Source of the DNA: Monomorium pharaonis
Taxonomy: Eukaryota > Arthropoda > Insecta > Hymenoptera > Formicidae
Direction of reading: 5' to 3'
Assembly (NCBI RefSeq): GCF_013373865.1
Contig: NC_050472.1
Location: 21,016,636 to 21,080,635 of the forward strand
Length of the DNA stretch: 64,000 nucleotides
This document shows, in pieces, positions 34,400 through 46,955 of the stretch. Numbering within the stretch: position 1 is the stretch's first letter; the number at the start of each line of letters is the position of its first letter. Both the position numbers and the translations under genes were made by a program. The notes under the pieces were generated by a model. It was not told the origin of the DNA, searched no databases, and saw only the letters and a program-made list of their open reading frames with translations.

Positions 34400-36240
34400 A
34401 AGAAATGTACATAAAATCGACTATTGCGTATAAAAATGAATTATTATTACTTAAATAAATATGTGTATATAAAATATCATAATCAGTTATCAGATTAATT
34501 AAAAATTATTGTATAGCTGCCGCTGTACTATGCATTCTGAAAAGTTGTCGAACGTCGGAGGCTAAAATGTTCTTCCAAATTTCATCCCTTCAGGCTTCTT
34601 TACAATCTGTAAAATTCAACAAGTAGGATACCGAATATGCATGCATCTATTTTTTTTTATACACATACATATAATCACGAATACTTGCTTTAAAACTTAA
34701 ACGAACGACAATGAGGCTCACGTGTTGCCTTCGATAGATGAGGTTGCGTCAAATCAAGGATATATGAATCGAGGATATTATTATAACTTGTATATATTTT
34801 ACTATTCCACCAATTCGACATTTCTCATACATGCTTTTACGTGTATACGCTCGCTATAATTAGAACATTCATTGTAACCCTGTTGAAGATTACAAGTTCT
34901 CGCTCGTAGTTAAATTCGAAACAACGATTAACGATCGCATTGACTTTCACAAGGTGGAGCTGATTCCTCGTAATATACCGATTTATCCTTGCATCTCTCA
35001 TGTTCGGAGTAATATTACCGTTACGTTACAGTCGAAAATTGCGAGAAAGACGAGCCCGTACGACGACGCCGCGTTCGCAGCATATTGTAGGGCAATCGCC
35101 GGTTTTTTTTTTTTAATGTTTATTGATGTGACTGGCGATTACGAGTAACCGCTCGAATTAGGCTATTCTTCGCGAATCGAGTATCGTCGATTAAATTCGT
35201 AATACGTATATCGCGACTGGCAGTGTTGTTTACTAGCTAAATATTACCGTTTTTATTACTCGACCGATCGAATTGCGCGATGTACTTTACTGGACTATGC
35301 ATCCGACCCGTTGACGTTCAAGGGAAGAATCTCGTATGTACGGGGGGAGGGGGGGAATAAAGTGAGAATAAATCCACATATTTTACAACGGGGAAACAAG
35401 ATGTGTGAATTTTTTTGTAATAAACTGAAAGATAATGCGCTCAGAACAAAACGAACTTGTCTGTAAGAGTTTAAATTGCAACGTCAACCGCGGTTCTTTT
35501 GCAATTATTGTACATTGCACACGCGCGTTTATTTTGTTCGAAAAATGTTTTATCTTCGCGCTATCCCTAATCAAGGCTCTACGTGTACCAACCGCGTCGT
35601 TTTGCGATAGGTCAACAACATACGATCGAGTAGCGGACATAATGCATGTGACCGTACTCTCTTTCTCTTACATATCTCTTTCTGGATTTACAGTGGCAGG
35701 GATACCGATCCTCGGCGTTTTCATCATCGAATGCAATTAAATCGTTATAAAAAACTTCGGACACAATACAAATGTCAAAAATGTTGGAATAATGCAAACA
35801 TCGTTTGCGTTTGATCATAATATCAAAGAAATCTCTCGAAAAGTAATATAAAGACGGCACTTGTCGAAGATGCCTATCGATAACAAAGATTTCCGATTTT
35901 CCATTATCGCGCAGAATATAGACCTTTCTTCGTGATCGTTATCATATTTATATATTTATCGTTATTATTATTGTTATTATATACTAGTAGTGTCCAAAAT
36001 TTTCGAAAAACCGATAATATCGGCTCCCACAACAATACGCTTCCGTTGCTAATAAATAACATGTATACTTAAGCCACTTGGGGCACGGCATTTAGTCTTT
36101 TGATCATTCTCATTTTCCTTTTCGTTTTCTATCTATACGCAATAGGTTCGCGGATATCTATTCGATATCCACGGACAATGTATATTCTTACGTAATTGTT
36201 GCGCGCGAGGAGGGGTTGCGAAAGGACTGAGAACGACGAA
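34400..36240. other. Interval between convergent MTPAP and RNF207
   Basis: About 1.8 kb of mostly AT-rich sequence that should include the 3' UTR of RNF207. A G-rich run (GGGGGGAGGGGGGG) lies near 35342. No gene seen. Confidence 0.5.
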
Positions 36241-36247
36241 AAGCGTC

Positions 36248-39200
36248 TCAATTCGTTTTGCTCTTACGATGATGACGATGATGATGTAAGTGATGGTGTC
36301 GTAGCTGAGAGCGCGTCTCCTGCACGGCCGCCACCAAGGTGCGTACCGCTTCCTCGTGGCCCTCGAAGCTGTCTGCTTTCTTCAACTGGCCGAGGGACGA
36401 CGCCCCCGCGGCCGTACCTTCGTTACCGGCGCCACGCTTGCTCTTGGGCCGCGGGAAGGTCTCCCAGGAGCGCTGCTTCTGCACGAGAGATGACGGTGTC
36501 CGTGATCCGATCAAATAGACCAGAGTTTTCCGGGGGTCCTGCACGATGGATTGTTGACCTACCGTCCCGTCGGCGATGCTCGATCGCCTGCTGTTGCCGG
36601 AGCCGGTCGTGCTCAGGCTGTCGCAGCTGGCGCGCCGTCGTCTCCTCGCGTCCGCCTTTCCATCGCCGTAGAACAGCTCCTCGGAATCGCTGGCCGGGTA
36701 GATCTTAGCGATTTTGCTGCTCGGAATCGCTCGTATCTGATCGTCGGTTGGGATCGCGTGCACCTGCGCCTGCACACGTTTCTTCGCTTCGCCCATGCTC
36801 GAGGCCTCCGAGATTCGTTGATACTCGCCGTCATCGCCTGCTGGAAGCACGGGACTCTTTTTAAAAGAACGGTCTCGTCCTCTTCGAACACAACAGAGGG
36901 TGCACAAAAGGGTGTTTGCTGCGAGACGACGACGACGACGAGACACTTAACTTCGTGAAAGGTATAAATGTGCGATAGGTGTGTTACATGTGTGGGTCGA
37001 CGTATATCTTTCTTTAATGTACATAATATATTTACATATATTGCATATGTAAGGAGCGTATGCGACGAACGGTGGAGTAACTTTACGTATTCGGCTGTCG
37101 GATGTTTATGTCGCCTCTAAGTCTAAACCCGAAATTTCATCCCGGACTACAAAGGAAGACCTGCGTGTCATAATGTATCAGTATGTTTGCGCACGTTTGC
37201 GACGGTCCTTCGCAATTCTTTCGCAATTCTTACCAATGTGAGACTGCGGCTGTTGCGAGTCGGTGCATCTCTCCGCCTGATCGAGCGCCTCGGCGGAAGT
37301 GTCGCCAGTGCCGCCTTTCAGGGAGCGATATAACGACCGCATCTTGCTGCCGGACGAGTGCCCGGGTGGCGTCTTCGGCTTCGAGCCGTCCGGCGACTTG
37401 CGCGAACGTCGACTCTGACTGCGATCGCGGCCATCCTCCCTGCCTGGCGACTTCTTGCGATCGTCCTTCTGCGTTCTGGCCTTCTCGATCAATTGGCTGA
37501 GCACGCCTCGTTTCGGATCGGTCGATTTGGCCGTACCGTATACGACTATGTTGCCGCTCGAGTCTAAAACGGCGCCGACACCGCCGGACGGCGTGCGACA
37601 TCGCGTCGGGATCTCCTTCGTCTCTGAACGATTAAATTGCGTATTAAATTAAACAGAAATATTTGACCGCTATCTTTTTATTCAATAGCAAATTGCAGAT
37701 CTAAGGCACGCACACGATGCACACGACTCTCGTTCTCACCTTTCATGTATAATGCATTATCGGCACTCGTGGTAGTGCTGCGTGGATGACGATGATCCTT
37801 CGTCGGTGCTTGAGCCTGTGGATGCACCGGCGGTGGCTCCTGCATCTGCAAGCGTGCCAAATGATCCAGCAATGCTTGCAGATGCTGATTATCAACCGCA
37901 TCCGCCGCGGCTGTGCTTATCTCCCCCGCGCCGATACCTATCGAGAATGACTTGACGAAGGGCTCCAGGTGCTGAGCGAGCACTTGCAGTTTCTTCACCT
38001 CGCTCTTCAGGGACAGTATGTCATTCATCTGAACAATAGACGCAAGCGTGAAAATAAAAGATAAATATATATAAAAGACACATGTAGAGAATCCAATTCT
38101 TAGCTATGGCTACCTGAGAGTGGAAGATCTCTTTTTCCACGTGAATTCTACACATCTGCTCCTCCCAGAGCGCGTCGAAGATGTTTCTCAGTCGCTCCAG
38201 CTCCATCTGATGATGCTCCAATTGCTGCTCAAGCACACGGCAGTCTCTCGCCACGTGATCGTAGCGCGAACCCAGCGGCGGAGTATTCGCTCGCTTCAAG
38301 ACAGAAACGTCCCGCTGCAGCTCGCCCAGTCGCTCTCTCACCGTTATCAACTGCTGGCTCAGTTCCTTTAACTGGGTGTCGAAGGTTCGACAATGATTGG
38401 AGAATGGTCCGCCGTCAGATCCGCTCTTCGGGGGCGGGAGTCTCTGAGTAGTCTTGTTACTCTATTGCGAAAACATTCCTGGTGTAAAATGCGGCAAATG
38501 GTACATATTGACGTGATATATAATCACGTTCTGCGCTGCGATCATCACGATTACGACTCGAAATTGATTTTGCTGAAGGATCAACTGATGTATTCTACTT
38601 TTAAAAAATATAAGCCGTTAGATATAAAATCTTGTGAACAGACATGGAAATACATGCAAAAATAAAGGATCAATGTGATTTTTGGCTCTGCTCGCGCGTA
38701 CCTGAAGTACTTGTGGCTCCGGCTGGCCTATCGTGTGACCGCCGATCATCTGATCGTACAGGGATTCAGCGGGCATTTTCGGGGTCTGCACTTGGGTTAT
38801 GTAAGGATGCAGAGCGCGTGCGAAGTCGGCTCGATAATTGGTCTTGATGTGAGCAGCGAGCAGCGGTGGCCGCGACGGATGACCTAGCTGGGCGACGCGG
38901 CTCAGCCGCTCCAGCATCGGGTGCGCCAGCTCGAGGAACTGATACTTGGTCGCGCCAGTGGTGAACGCGGTGCACAGCATCAGATGCATTTGCAGCACAG
39001 GTAACGCACCACCGAGTGCGAGCAACTGCGTGCGCACCATACGCTCCTTAGTGTCGAATTGACGCTGCAGCTCGGCGAGGACGTACGCGTGTGTCTTGTT
39101 GATCGCCTCCTGCATCCCCTGGCAGAAGGCGGTCAACGCGCGCTTTTCGGACTCGAGGCTGTGCCGCAGTTCGTCCAGTTGCGACTTGAGCGCCAGCACG

Positions 39201-40255
39201 CCGTCCTTAATCCCAGCCTGGAGCTCGCAGATCGAGTTCACTGCGCGCTCCATCTTCTTCGAGGCCTGCTGCCAAGCGCTCTCGATGTCTATGCAGTGCA
39301 CCCGCGCGTCCGGGGGCGTGTCGCGAAAGCATGTGGCGCACAGCATACACTTGGCACTCTGGCTGAACATTATATACTGCTCGCCGTGGCTCGGACAACG
39401 GCGTTGGGTGTCTTTCGTGCACTTGCTCATGTGCACCACCTCATGGGTGGAGAACATCTTTGCGCGATGGGTGTGTTCCCTGCAGTGAGTGCAAAGCGCT
39501 TGTCCTGTAAAATAATGTATATTCCTTTTACATTCTACGTGTAATTTGAGTACTGATTAAAAGACATCGCCTTAGAAAACGTACCGCATGTTGTACAGAA
39601 AAACATAGTAGACTTGTCACGCTTGTCACAATTGGCACATGGTGGATTTTCAGAATTTGCCAGTTCCACCAGTTGGCGTATTAGTTGATCGGCAGGTGGT
39701 AGTTGCGTTCCATCTTTCAACTGTGTTTGTTGCCTATGCAGATTACATAGAATATTAATGTAGTCATTTAGAATTAAATAAGATAAATGAGAAAGATAGA
39801 TCGAATAAGCGACAATTGTAGTATATAACATTATAATATAAAAATATTGCGGAAACGTTTTCATTATTGGAATTTCTTGGAATCGGCTTAGAGAATACTG
39901 AAAATCAATCGTTAAATTAATGATATCCACAAAAGATGAAGCAAATGGCACACATGCACAAATTTAAACAAATCCGAATTTAATATCCAAGAAATGTGCA
40001 TGTAGTACGTGAACTGCTGAAAAAAATTGTGTCACATGTTATCTACCCGCAGATGGGACACTTGATCGTCCCGTCGATGTGAGGACCGTGTATGCACCGG
40101 GCGCAAAAGGTATGGAAGCAGGAGAGCAGGCAGGGCTCGTTGTAGTAATTGTGACAAACACCGCAGGTGAGGGGATTTCTGGGCCCGCCGCCCGGCACGC
40201 CCGTCGTGCCGTCATCGCCGACCCCGTCGACCACCGCCGTGCCCGAGCTCGCCAT
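36248..40255 (-). CDS. RNF207: RING finger protein 207 (RNF207) homologue
   Basis: A seven-exon gene of 946 residues: 40047-40255, 39585-39733, 38702-39504, 38114-38443, 37740-38028, 37234-37623 and 36248-36918. RNF207 is a TRIM-like RING E3 ligase; in vertebrates it acts in heart muscle and influences the HERG potassium channel. A C3HC4 RING lies at residues 31-69 (CGVCHNYYNEPCLLSCFHTF ... CPIC). A B-box-type zinc finger follows at about 98-135 (CANCDKRDKSTMFFCTTCGQ, CTHCREHTHRAKMF), then a second Cys/His stretch (CPSHGEQYIMFSQSAKCMLC) and long coiled coils (LKSQLDELRHSLESEKRAL). The exon 3 segment FLELAHPMLERLSRVAQL matches the RNF207 C-terminal region, and HVEKEIFHSQ follows. The last two exons are Ser/Arg-rich and low-complexity (RRSRKSPDGSK, RRRRRASCDSLS) ending in a histidine run; they extend the protein well beyond the roughly 630 residues of the human one. 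The ATG at 40255 is chosen because the codon upstream in frame is not ATG. Confidence 0.93.
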
Positions 40256-40310
40256 CGCCGTCGTCGTTCCAACCACGCGCGCGCGGACGACACGCGCCTA
40301 CCGCCTCACT

Positions 40311-40334
40311 TCACGACACCGTTCCCTGTTCCAT
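40311..40334 (-). other. Short upstream ORF in the RNF207 5' leader
   Basis: An ATG at 40334 opens a seven-codon frame (MEQGTVS) ending at 40311, 56 bases before the RNF207 start. It falls in the leader if the 5' UTR intron 40356-40411 (minus donor GTAAGT, acceptor TTCCACAG) is real. Such frames can lower translation of the main ORF. Confidence 0.4.
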
Positions 40335-41253
40335 GCCGCTGCCGCGTGCACCCCTCTGTGGAAGAGAACGAAAACGATTTATCGTCAGGACGCTGCGCGC
40401 GTGTGACTTACCGCGGAACGACATGGACAAAGCGGCGTCCAGGCGACCGAGAACCGACCACACGAACTTTTTAGAACTGTGTCTTTTACCCTCTTAGATC
40501 GTCGGCCTGCCTGCGCCGAGAAAATGATTACCCCGACCGAAGAGGGTGGTTTAACGGAGCGAGCTGCTGCTCGCTCTGACGTAGCGCGACGCGCTTTCGC
40601 GGTGACCAACCCCGTCTCTTTGCGCAACCGACGATCGGAGCACTGACGTCATCGAGGCGCCCACCGTCCCCGATCTCATCCTCGCCACCCTCGCCACTCC
40701 TGCGCGTACACACATACGATGAGCCATGGAAACGGCGCGTGTACGTATACTGTCGTCATACACGAGTGTATATGTGTGAGTGTACGTGCAGAGATTCGCG
40801 CGGTCGACCCGGCTCTCTCGCCCTCACCCTCTCGCTTCCATCCGCTCATTCCGCGGCCAGCACCACCCCCGCACATGTATTTACACATATACACGTGCAC
40901 GCTCAGCTATATACCGAGGACGTAAACTTGGGTATTGGTGCAGAAGGGTGCAGGCGAACGCCCGCCAAATAGGGTGGAGGGCAACATCTAAAAAGGAAAC
41001 ACATTAATCGCGCGACTCCTAAGACGAAGATCTTTTTTTGCAAGTACTAAATTTTCCTCGCCGTTAGATACTTGCGTGTAAATCTCTCTGGTTTTCTTAG
41101 TGTCGACGATCCATCTCCTTTCTCCGTTACGGAATCTTCGAAATAAACTAGTAGAATCCGCAGAGGATCACGTATCTGGGGCGAGAGATCTGATCACTGC
41201 AAAGTCGTATTATGACACATGTATTTTGGAGATGTTCCTTCGTCTTCTTTCTG

Positions 41254-41285
41254 TTTCTACCGAGCCATGGGTTCCTCGGTAGAAA
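41254..41285. repeat. Short perfect hairpin
   Basis: TTTCTACCGAG (41254-41264) is followed by a ten-base loop and the exact reverse complement CTCGGTAGAAA (41275-41285). Confidence 0.7.
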
Positions 41286-42194
41286 TAATGATTTTGATAC
41301 TACAGCCACTGCAAAGAAAGGTAGGATACAACGAGGATGCAATAGAAACAAATTTTAGAGAATTTTATATGTAATTTAACAGTTTATCTACGTCGGTAAT
41401 TAAGTAGGTATAATAAAATAATTGCATAATCAAATTCTTTTCCACCATTCATGAATAAATTGATTTATTAATCAAATTATTAATCAAGCTTTATTAATCC
41501 GAAAGCTATACGATGTAAGACCTTTTAATGTGAATTATACCCAAAAGCGTTTCTTGAACGGGTCACCGAACGCCGATTCTTTGACTGTCTCACATTCTAC
41601 TGTTCGATACAACTTCTTTTTATATTGAACCATCGGTGCGTGTAGACCCGATTGCAGCTAGCTGCAGGTAGAACGAATCGGGCGGATCCCTTCCGCCCAT
41701 CCTTGCACGAGTGCATTTTGGTCTTCAAATTTTGATCATCCGCTTAATAATTATCTTTTCATTTGTCTCTCGATTCAAATTTACTCCATTTGAGTTGATT
41801 CTAATCATTCAATTATTCTCCAATTAAAGAGATTCGATATTCCATGATATTTATTTACATCATCACTCGACTCCTTCATGCCTCTGAGAAAAGTATATTA
41901 ATTAATTAAGTAGCGCCCAAACCGATAACTGCAACAAAAATTTTCTCCTTAAAATTGAAATTAAAAAGGAAGAGATACATTTCAGTCTTCTCTCGTTTAT
42001 GCCATTGTACATTTTCCTATTACGACATATCTCGGTAAAAATAGGTCCTCCTGCGTTTTATTTCAATCCTCATAAGCATCCATGGAAGATTCAGACGATC
42101 TGGAATTTATCAGCGTCGCGAATTTTTCTATTCATTGGTTTACGGTGATCAGTTCACGGCGCGGCGCGTTTCTATTATCGTCGGCGATTAGAGG

Positions 42195-42358
42195 TTTAAT
42201 GCAAGATCTATAATATCAGTAGGAGTAATAGAGTAAAGAGTAAGAGTAACAATTGACCAATTAAAAATCGGGAGTAAACGAAATAGGCAAATCTCATTTC
42301 ATATTTCTTCTTACTCCTACTCCATTACTCCTGCTGACATTATAGACCTTGCATAACC
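42195..42358. mobile_element. MITE with 40-base terminal inverted repeats
   Basis: The left arm begins GCAAGATCTATAATATCAGT (42201) and the right arm, read in reverse, GCAAGGTCTATAATGTCAGC (from 42352). Both continue AGGAGTAAT-GAGTA for about 40 bases with few mismatches. Flanks GGTTTAAT and ATAACC also pair partly. No ORF; family not assigned. Confidence 0.75.
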
Positions 42359-42789
42359 GCAGAAGCATCCCATTTCTTCTTTTTTCTTATACTATGCCTG
42401 CAACTATTACATGGAACTTTAATATATTAAAGTTATATAGGAGATGAATAGAATTAAGTTTATGTGTAATGTAAGTTTATGTGTAAATGTAAGAACTTCC
42501 AATCTATTGCTTATTAATTAAAAGGTATAATTAAAAGATATGATTTTAATTTCAAATTATCAAACTTTTTAAAAGAAGCGTAACTTCTCAAAATAAAGCA
42601 GAACTTTGTAAAGTTAATCATCTAATTATGTAATTTGTTCTTCACCCTTTTTAAGAAAAATTTCTCTGCTTTGATTTTTTTAATTTACTTTTGATTTATG
42701 GGCCTTATAAAAATTATTTAAAAAAATTGATATAAAAGATTACAACAAAAAAATAATTAAAAATAATTATTCTTAAGTTTAAAAATAAT

Positions 42790-43190
42790 TTAATGCTAAA
42801 AATTTTTACCAGAATTTTTAAATTTTCTGTGTAATTTTATAATTTAATTATTAGAAAATATCTCACATTTTTTATATAAACTAGAACACTTTTAAGAAAT
42901 GTTGAAAAAGTCTACATCTTTTTTGGAGTTCTTCATATATGAATTCTGAAATATTCTGTAAAATTTTTTAAATTTCTCATTGTACAATTTCAATAAAATA
43001 CTTTCAACTTTTACAGGTTTTACAAGAAATTAAAGAATAAGAAATTTTTGGAATCTTAAATTTCTTACAATATTTCAGAATTCATATGTGAAATATATAT
43101 GATAAATTCTAAAAAAAGAAGACAAACTTGTCAACATTTCTGAAGTGTCTTCAACTTGTATAAAAATTCTGAAAAAAATTTTCATCAGGG
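42790..43190. mobile_element. Long imperfect palindrome, probable MITE
   Basis: The left half (GCTAAAAATTTTTACC..., with ATATGAATTCTGAAATATT near 42950) is matched in reverse by the right half (AATATTTCAGAATTCATAT near 43070, ending AAATTTTCATCAGGG at 43190). Pairing covers most of about 400 bases with indels. AT-rich, no ORF. Confidence 0.7.
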
Positions 43191-43724
43191 TTGTATTACA
43201 AATTTAGAATTTAAGAAGATAAGAGATTAATTGTTTTCAAGTGTTTGTCGTCCATTTTTCAAAATATAATTTTACCAGTAAGATTTATAAGAAAAGCTTT
43301 TCATCTTCGGTGAGGTTTCCATCAGTCATTACTCCATAAAAAAATAAATAAACCATTTTCTCCTAAAGCGATAAAGTCGAATGAAAAATCTGTTCACGAT
43401 GGAAACTGATAAAATTATTTCTTTTTCTTCTTCTTTCTAACCCCAAAATAGATATTTTTGGATACATTATTCAAAACAACTTGAAGTCTGTCAATGGTCA
43501 AGGCCTCGATAAAAAAATCGCAATCGGTAGGAGTCGAATGGTCAGCCAATCACGATCGAGAATTCCGATCATGTGATTGGTCGATTCGCATGCTGTCTGC
43601 TGTCACCTAGCGTCTAACGTCTACAATCCAGAGTGATTCGGAGGCATGGAGGATTTATAGTTTACGCGTCGTTTTCAATTTTGCATAATTGCGTTATAAA
43701 TTCGTCCTGTGATAGTGCCTAAAT

Positions 43725-44751
43725 ATGCCGTCTCGCGGGGAGGACATCCTCAAAGGCTTTCAAGTGTATCCTTTTATTTGAGAATTAATTTAAGTGAAGA
43801 TTACTGTCAGTAATCGATCGCCTGACAGTTTGTAGGTTAGAACGAAGTGTAGTTTAAATACAAACAAATCTGTCACTTATCCTTTGCAACAATCTTGTAT
43901 TTTTCTCCTCTTTTTTTCTATTGCTTCTCGATGTCTTAATTAAATTATAAACCTATTTTATTTTAAGTGTTAAAGATATAATAGCATGACCGCAAAGGAC
44001 AGATCTTCAAAATATTGATTTAATCATTGGATTTATGTAAATGGATGTTTCCTTAATTACAATTCCATTAGTAATTGGATGAATCTACGCGACGCCGACA
44101 GCGGAAAGATTCTTTGGCAAGGCAATGAAGACTTGTAAGTAGTAATCTAACTTTCTAAATGCTTCCATTGAAGTATGAGACTGAATCCTTGATCTCTTAT
44201 TTGATTTACAGATCTGTACCTGATGTAGAGCACGAGGCACGAGTACCAAAGAAGATCCTACGATGTCGCGCGGTGTCGAGGGAGATAAACTTCAGCTCCG
44301 CAGAACCAATGGAGAGGTTTCGCCTGGAGCAAAAAGTACTGTTCAAGGGGCGTTGCCTGGAGGAATGGTTCTTTGAGTTTGGATTTGTCATTCCGAACAG
44401 CACCAACACATGGCAGAGTTTGATCCAAGCGGCGCCGGAAAGTCAAATGATGCCAGCGAACGTGTTGAAGTAAGTGGAAATGTATCCATAGAGAGTCCTA
44501 TTCTTGAACAATATATATGCAAAATCCTATGTAAATATATGTAACTGTATGTAAGTATATGTTTACTGTAGAATAATGTAATGTTTGAGAATAGGACTTT
44601 TGGTATTTCTCTTCAAGTATTTTTCCCACTGGTCTATGGATTAATTGTTGTGTTTCCCTTTATGAACAGCGGCAACGTTGTAATAGAAACGAAATTCTTC
44701 GACGATGATCTCTTAGTGTCCACCAGTCGAGTCCGTCTTTTCTACGTCTGA
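43725..44751 (+). CDS. PDE6D: Prenyl-binding protein PDE6 delta
   Basis: A four-exon gene of 147 residues: 43725-43765, 44072-44134, 44212-44469 and 44670-44751. PDE6D is a soluble immunoglobulin-fold chaperone that binds farnesyl or geranylgeranyl tails and carries prenylated GTPases between membranes, with release by Arl2/Arl3. The sequence follows the vertebrate protein almost residue for residue: GFQVNWMNLRDADSGKILWQ, EHEARVPKKIL, AVSREINFSSAEPMERFRLEQ, CLEEWFFEFGFVIPNSTNTW, then the C-terminal TKFFDDDLLVSTSRVRLFYV. The length is that of the family (about 150). Exon 1 ends with GT before a GTATCC donor, and the junction codon becomes GTT. Start MPSRGEDILKGF is the only ATG in frame. A possible AATAAA lies at 45180-45185. 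Confidence 0.97.
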
Positions 44752-45772
44752 GGTGATTTCCAAACGGTCCTAACAATCGTACGTAATCACGGGACCAATC
44801 GGCATGAGACGGAAACTATATATAGCAATGGAACAATCGCACGTGTGAAAAACTTACAAACTGATCGGTTTGCGTCCCTTATCGGACGGACACTTCTTAT
44901 GCTAGCCATACGATTGTAATCTCAGAATTTTTGAGAAATATACATAATTAGAGAAATTCTCTAACGCAAACAAATCGATATCAAAATTGTAAGATCTTTT
45001 CTCAAGCAATAGTATTTTTCAATGCCTAATATTTAGCATACGTTTTTTCACTCTTGATAACATGAAGAATGTGACCTGCACTGTTGAAGCACATAATTTA
45101 TTTATTATTTGTTAAGTATGAATATATGCAATAAGTTTTGTACATATTGTAATACACTACACACTCTCTCTGTGAGTGCAATAAAGTTTTAAGAAAAAGT
45201 TACATTTTATGTGCATTATTTTTTTATTTTTATAATAAATACTAGTGATATTTGTAGCGTCAATGAAGCTCTTAAAGCGCTGAACATTTTCTCGGTAAAA
45301 AAATGTTACATTTTTAGTCTCAAAGAATCGAGGAAAGAATTGTCCGCTGGCATAAAAATACAATTACAAAATTGCAAATTTGCAAAGTCGACTCTTCGTA
45401 AAATTGACGAGAGATCTACAAGTTTCTTCATCGCACGGTCGTACTATAACGGCCGTGCGCTATTGATTAGTGGTGTACAAGCAACACATTTTTTAGGCTT
45501 CACCACACCCCTTGAGGGAGTTCACTTTAAGTATACTGTGTCCCCTGCTTCGCCTATACGCGTTGTACAAGTGTAAGGAAAGGGAAAAAAAAGTTCTTCC
45601 GAAGACGGAAGACGAGAAAAAGCGTCGAGAAGTCAGCTCGCGCGGTCAGTTCTTGAATGCGAACAAACTTCCCGAATTCAACTTAACTTCAACGCGCGTA
45701 TCTCTTTGCGCGCGATTAATTCAATTATACTCGACTATCGTCGACTACTTCTCTCAGGGAAGATCTCGTGGG
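44752..45772. other. Interval between PDE6D and the homeobox gene
   Basis: It should hold the PDE6D 3' UTR and the leader of the homeobox gene. In-frame codons continue upstream of the homeobox ATG, but they have no conserved look. No other feature seen. Confidence 0.5.
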
Positions 45773-46955
45773 ATGGATCTAAACGAGGAGGACGAGAGTG
45801 GAAACGAGAGTTGCGGCAGACAGCTATTTCTGGTCGGCGCGCCACCGCGCGATCCACTGGTGTCAGCCGGTGCGATCGTGGCGTCGTCGAGCGTCCCTGG
45901 TGACGACATTGTCAGCCAGGGCGATGATCTGCAAACGACCGCTCTGACCGGTCTGATCGGTGGCGCGCAATCCACCTCCGTATGCTTCCCTACGAAATTC
46001 AGTAAGTGTACAACGTATGCATGCAGTATGCCAACCCGGTCCTGATTTAATTAACCGCCTCTGCCTCCGGTGTCCCAAGTTGGGGTAGAATGTCACTCAA
46101 TTAAGTTATTGCTAAGTGCATTAAGTGCGGATTCGCAGTCAACCCTTTTTCTTAAATAGAGTTAGCAGTAATCAGTTTAACAGTTATGGAGTGTCGTAAA
46201 ATCCGAGCAGTGAGTGAATTCTATTCCGACGTCCTTATCCCGCAGCAGCATCGTGTATCAACGAGATGATTCTCTCGCGAGGATATTGTCAGACGAATAA
46301 ACTACGTGCGTCTTCTTGTAGCGTATGATTTCTCGACTAGTCCCGAGAGTGAGAGACCACCTTATGTTATCGGCAAAAGGAAGCAGCGCAGATACCGCAC
46401 CACATTTTCAAATTTCCAGCTGGAGGAGTTGGAGCGTGCTTTTCAGAAGACTCATTACCCTGATGTGTTCTTTCGGGAGGAACTCGCAGTTCGTATTCAA
46501 TTGACGGAGGCTAGAGTACAAGTAATTTCTGCATGTCTCCCTAATAGCATTCGTAGTATTTTACACTTTGTATTTGGGGTATCTAGTTGAAGAAAAAGAA
46601 TTTGCGTCACTATAAATTTCCTCGCGTACAGGTATGGTTCCAAAACCGTAGAGCGAAATGGCGCAAGCAGGAGAAGCAGTGCAAGATCGCAACTCACATG
46701 ACGTCGTCGCATTTACCGCCAACAGATTGTCAAGAAATGCAGCAGCAACATCAGTCGCAACATTCAGATCACTTGTTACTGGAATCACCGTACAGTCCTA
46801 CATACCTCGGCATGGAATGGGCCGGTTTTTCCACCAGCACAGACAGCGCGCCGTCTATTATCGTGAATAATATGAACAAGCCAACGGAGACGGAAACTGA
46901 CAATAATCCGCTACTCGACCCCGAATTGCTGCAATTGAAGCCTCCACGTTCCTAA
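45773..46955 (+). CDS. Pph13: Paired-class Q50 homeobox transcription factor, Pph13/aristaless type
   Basis: A nuclear transcription factor of 250 residues in three exons: 45773-46001, 46322-46521 and 46632-46955. The homeodomain spans about residues 97-157 and is complete: KQRRYRTTFSNFQLEELERA, then HYPDVFFREELAVRIQLTEA and VQVWFQNRRAKWRKQEK. The intron between Q and VWFQN is at the position usual for paired-class homeoboxes. Glutamine at homeodomain position 50 and no paired box place it in the aristaless/Arx/Pph13 group. The HYPDVFFREELAVRI stretch fits Pph13, a regulator of photoreceptor genes in Drosophila, better than aristaless itself (FTREELAMKI). I see no OAR motif at the C-terminus (LDPELLQLKPPRS). 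The N-terminal 76 residues are acidic then unstructured. An aristaless-like name in other annotations would not contradict this. Confidence 0.9.

Larger units (their letters stand above)
40415..43715. other. Gene-free interval between RNF207 and PDE6D
   Basis: About 3.3 kb. It begins with the CpG-rich promoter region of RNF207 and then turns AT-rich. It holds an 11-base perfect hairpin (41254-41285), a MITE at 42195-42358 and a longer fold-back element at 42790-43190. No exon recognised. Confidence 0.55.

Noticed and set aside
36196..36708. 170-codon plus-strand frame
   Set aside because: Antisense to the last RNF207 exon, whose splice phase and composition fit the minus strand.
39059..39544. 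161-codon plus-strand frame
   Set aside because: Antisense to RNF207 exon 3, which carries conserved residues on the minus strand.
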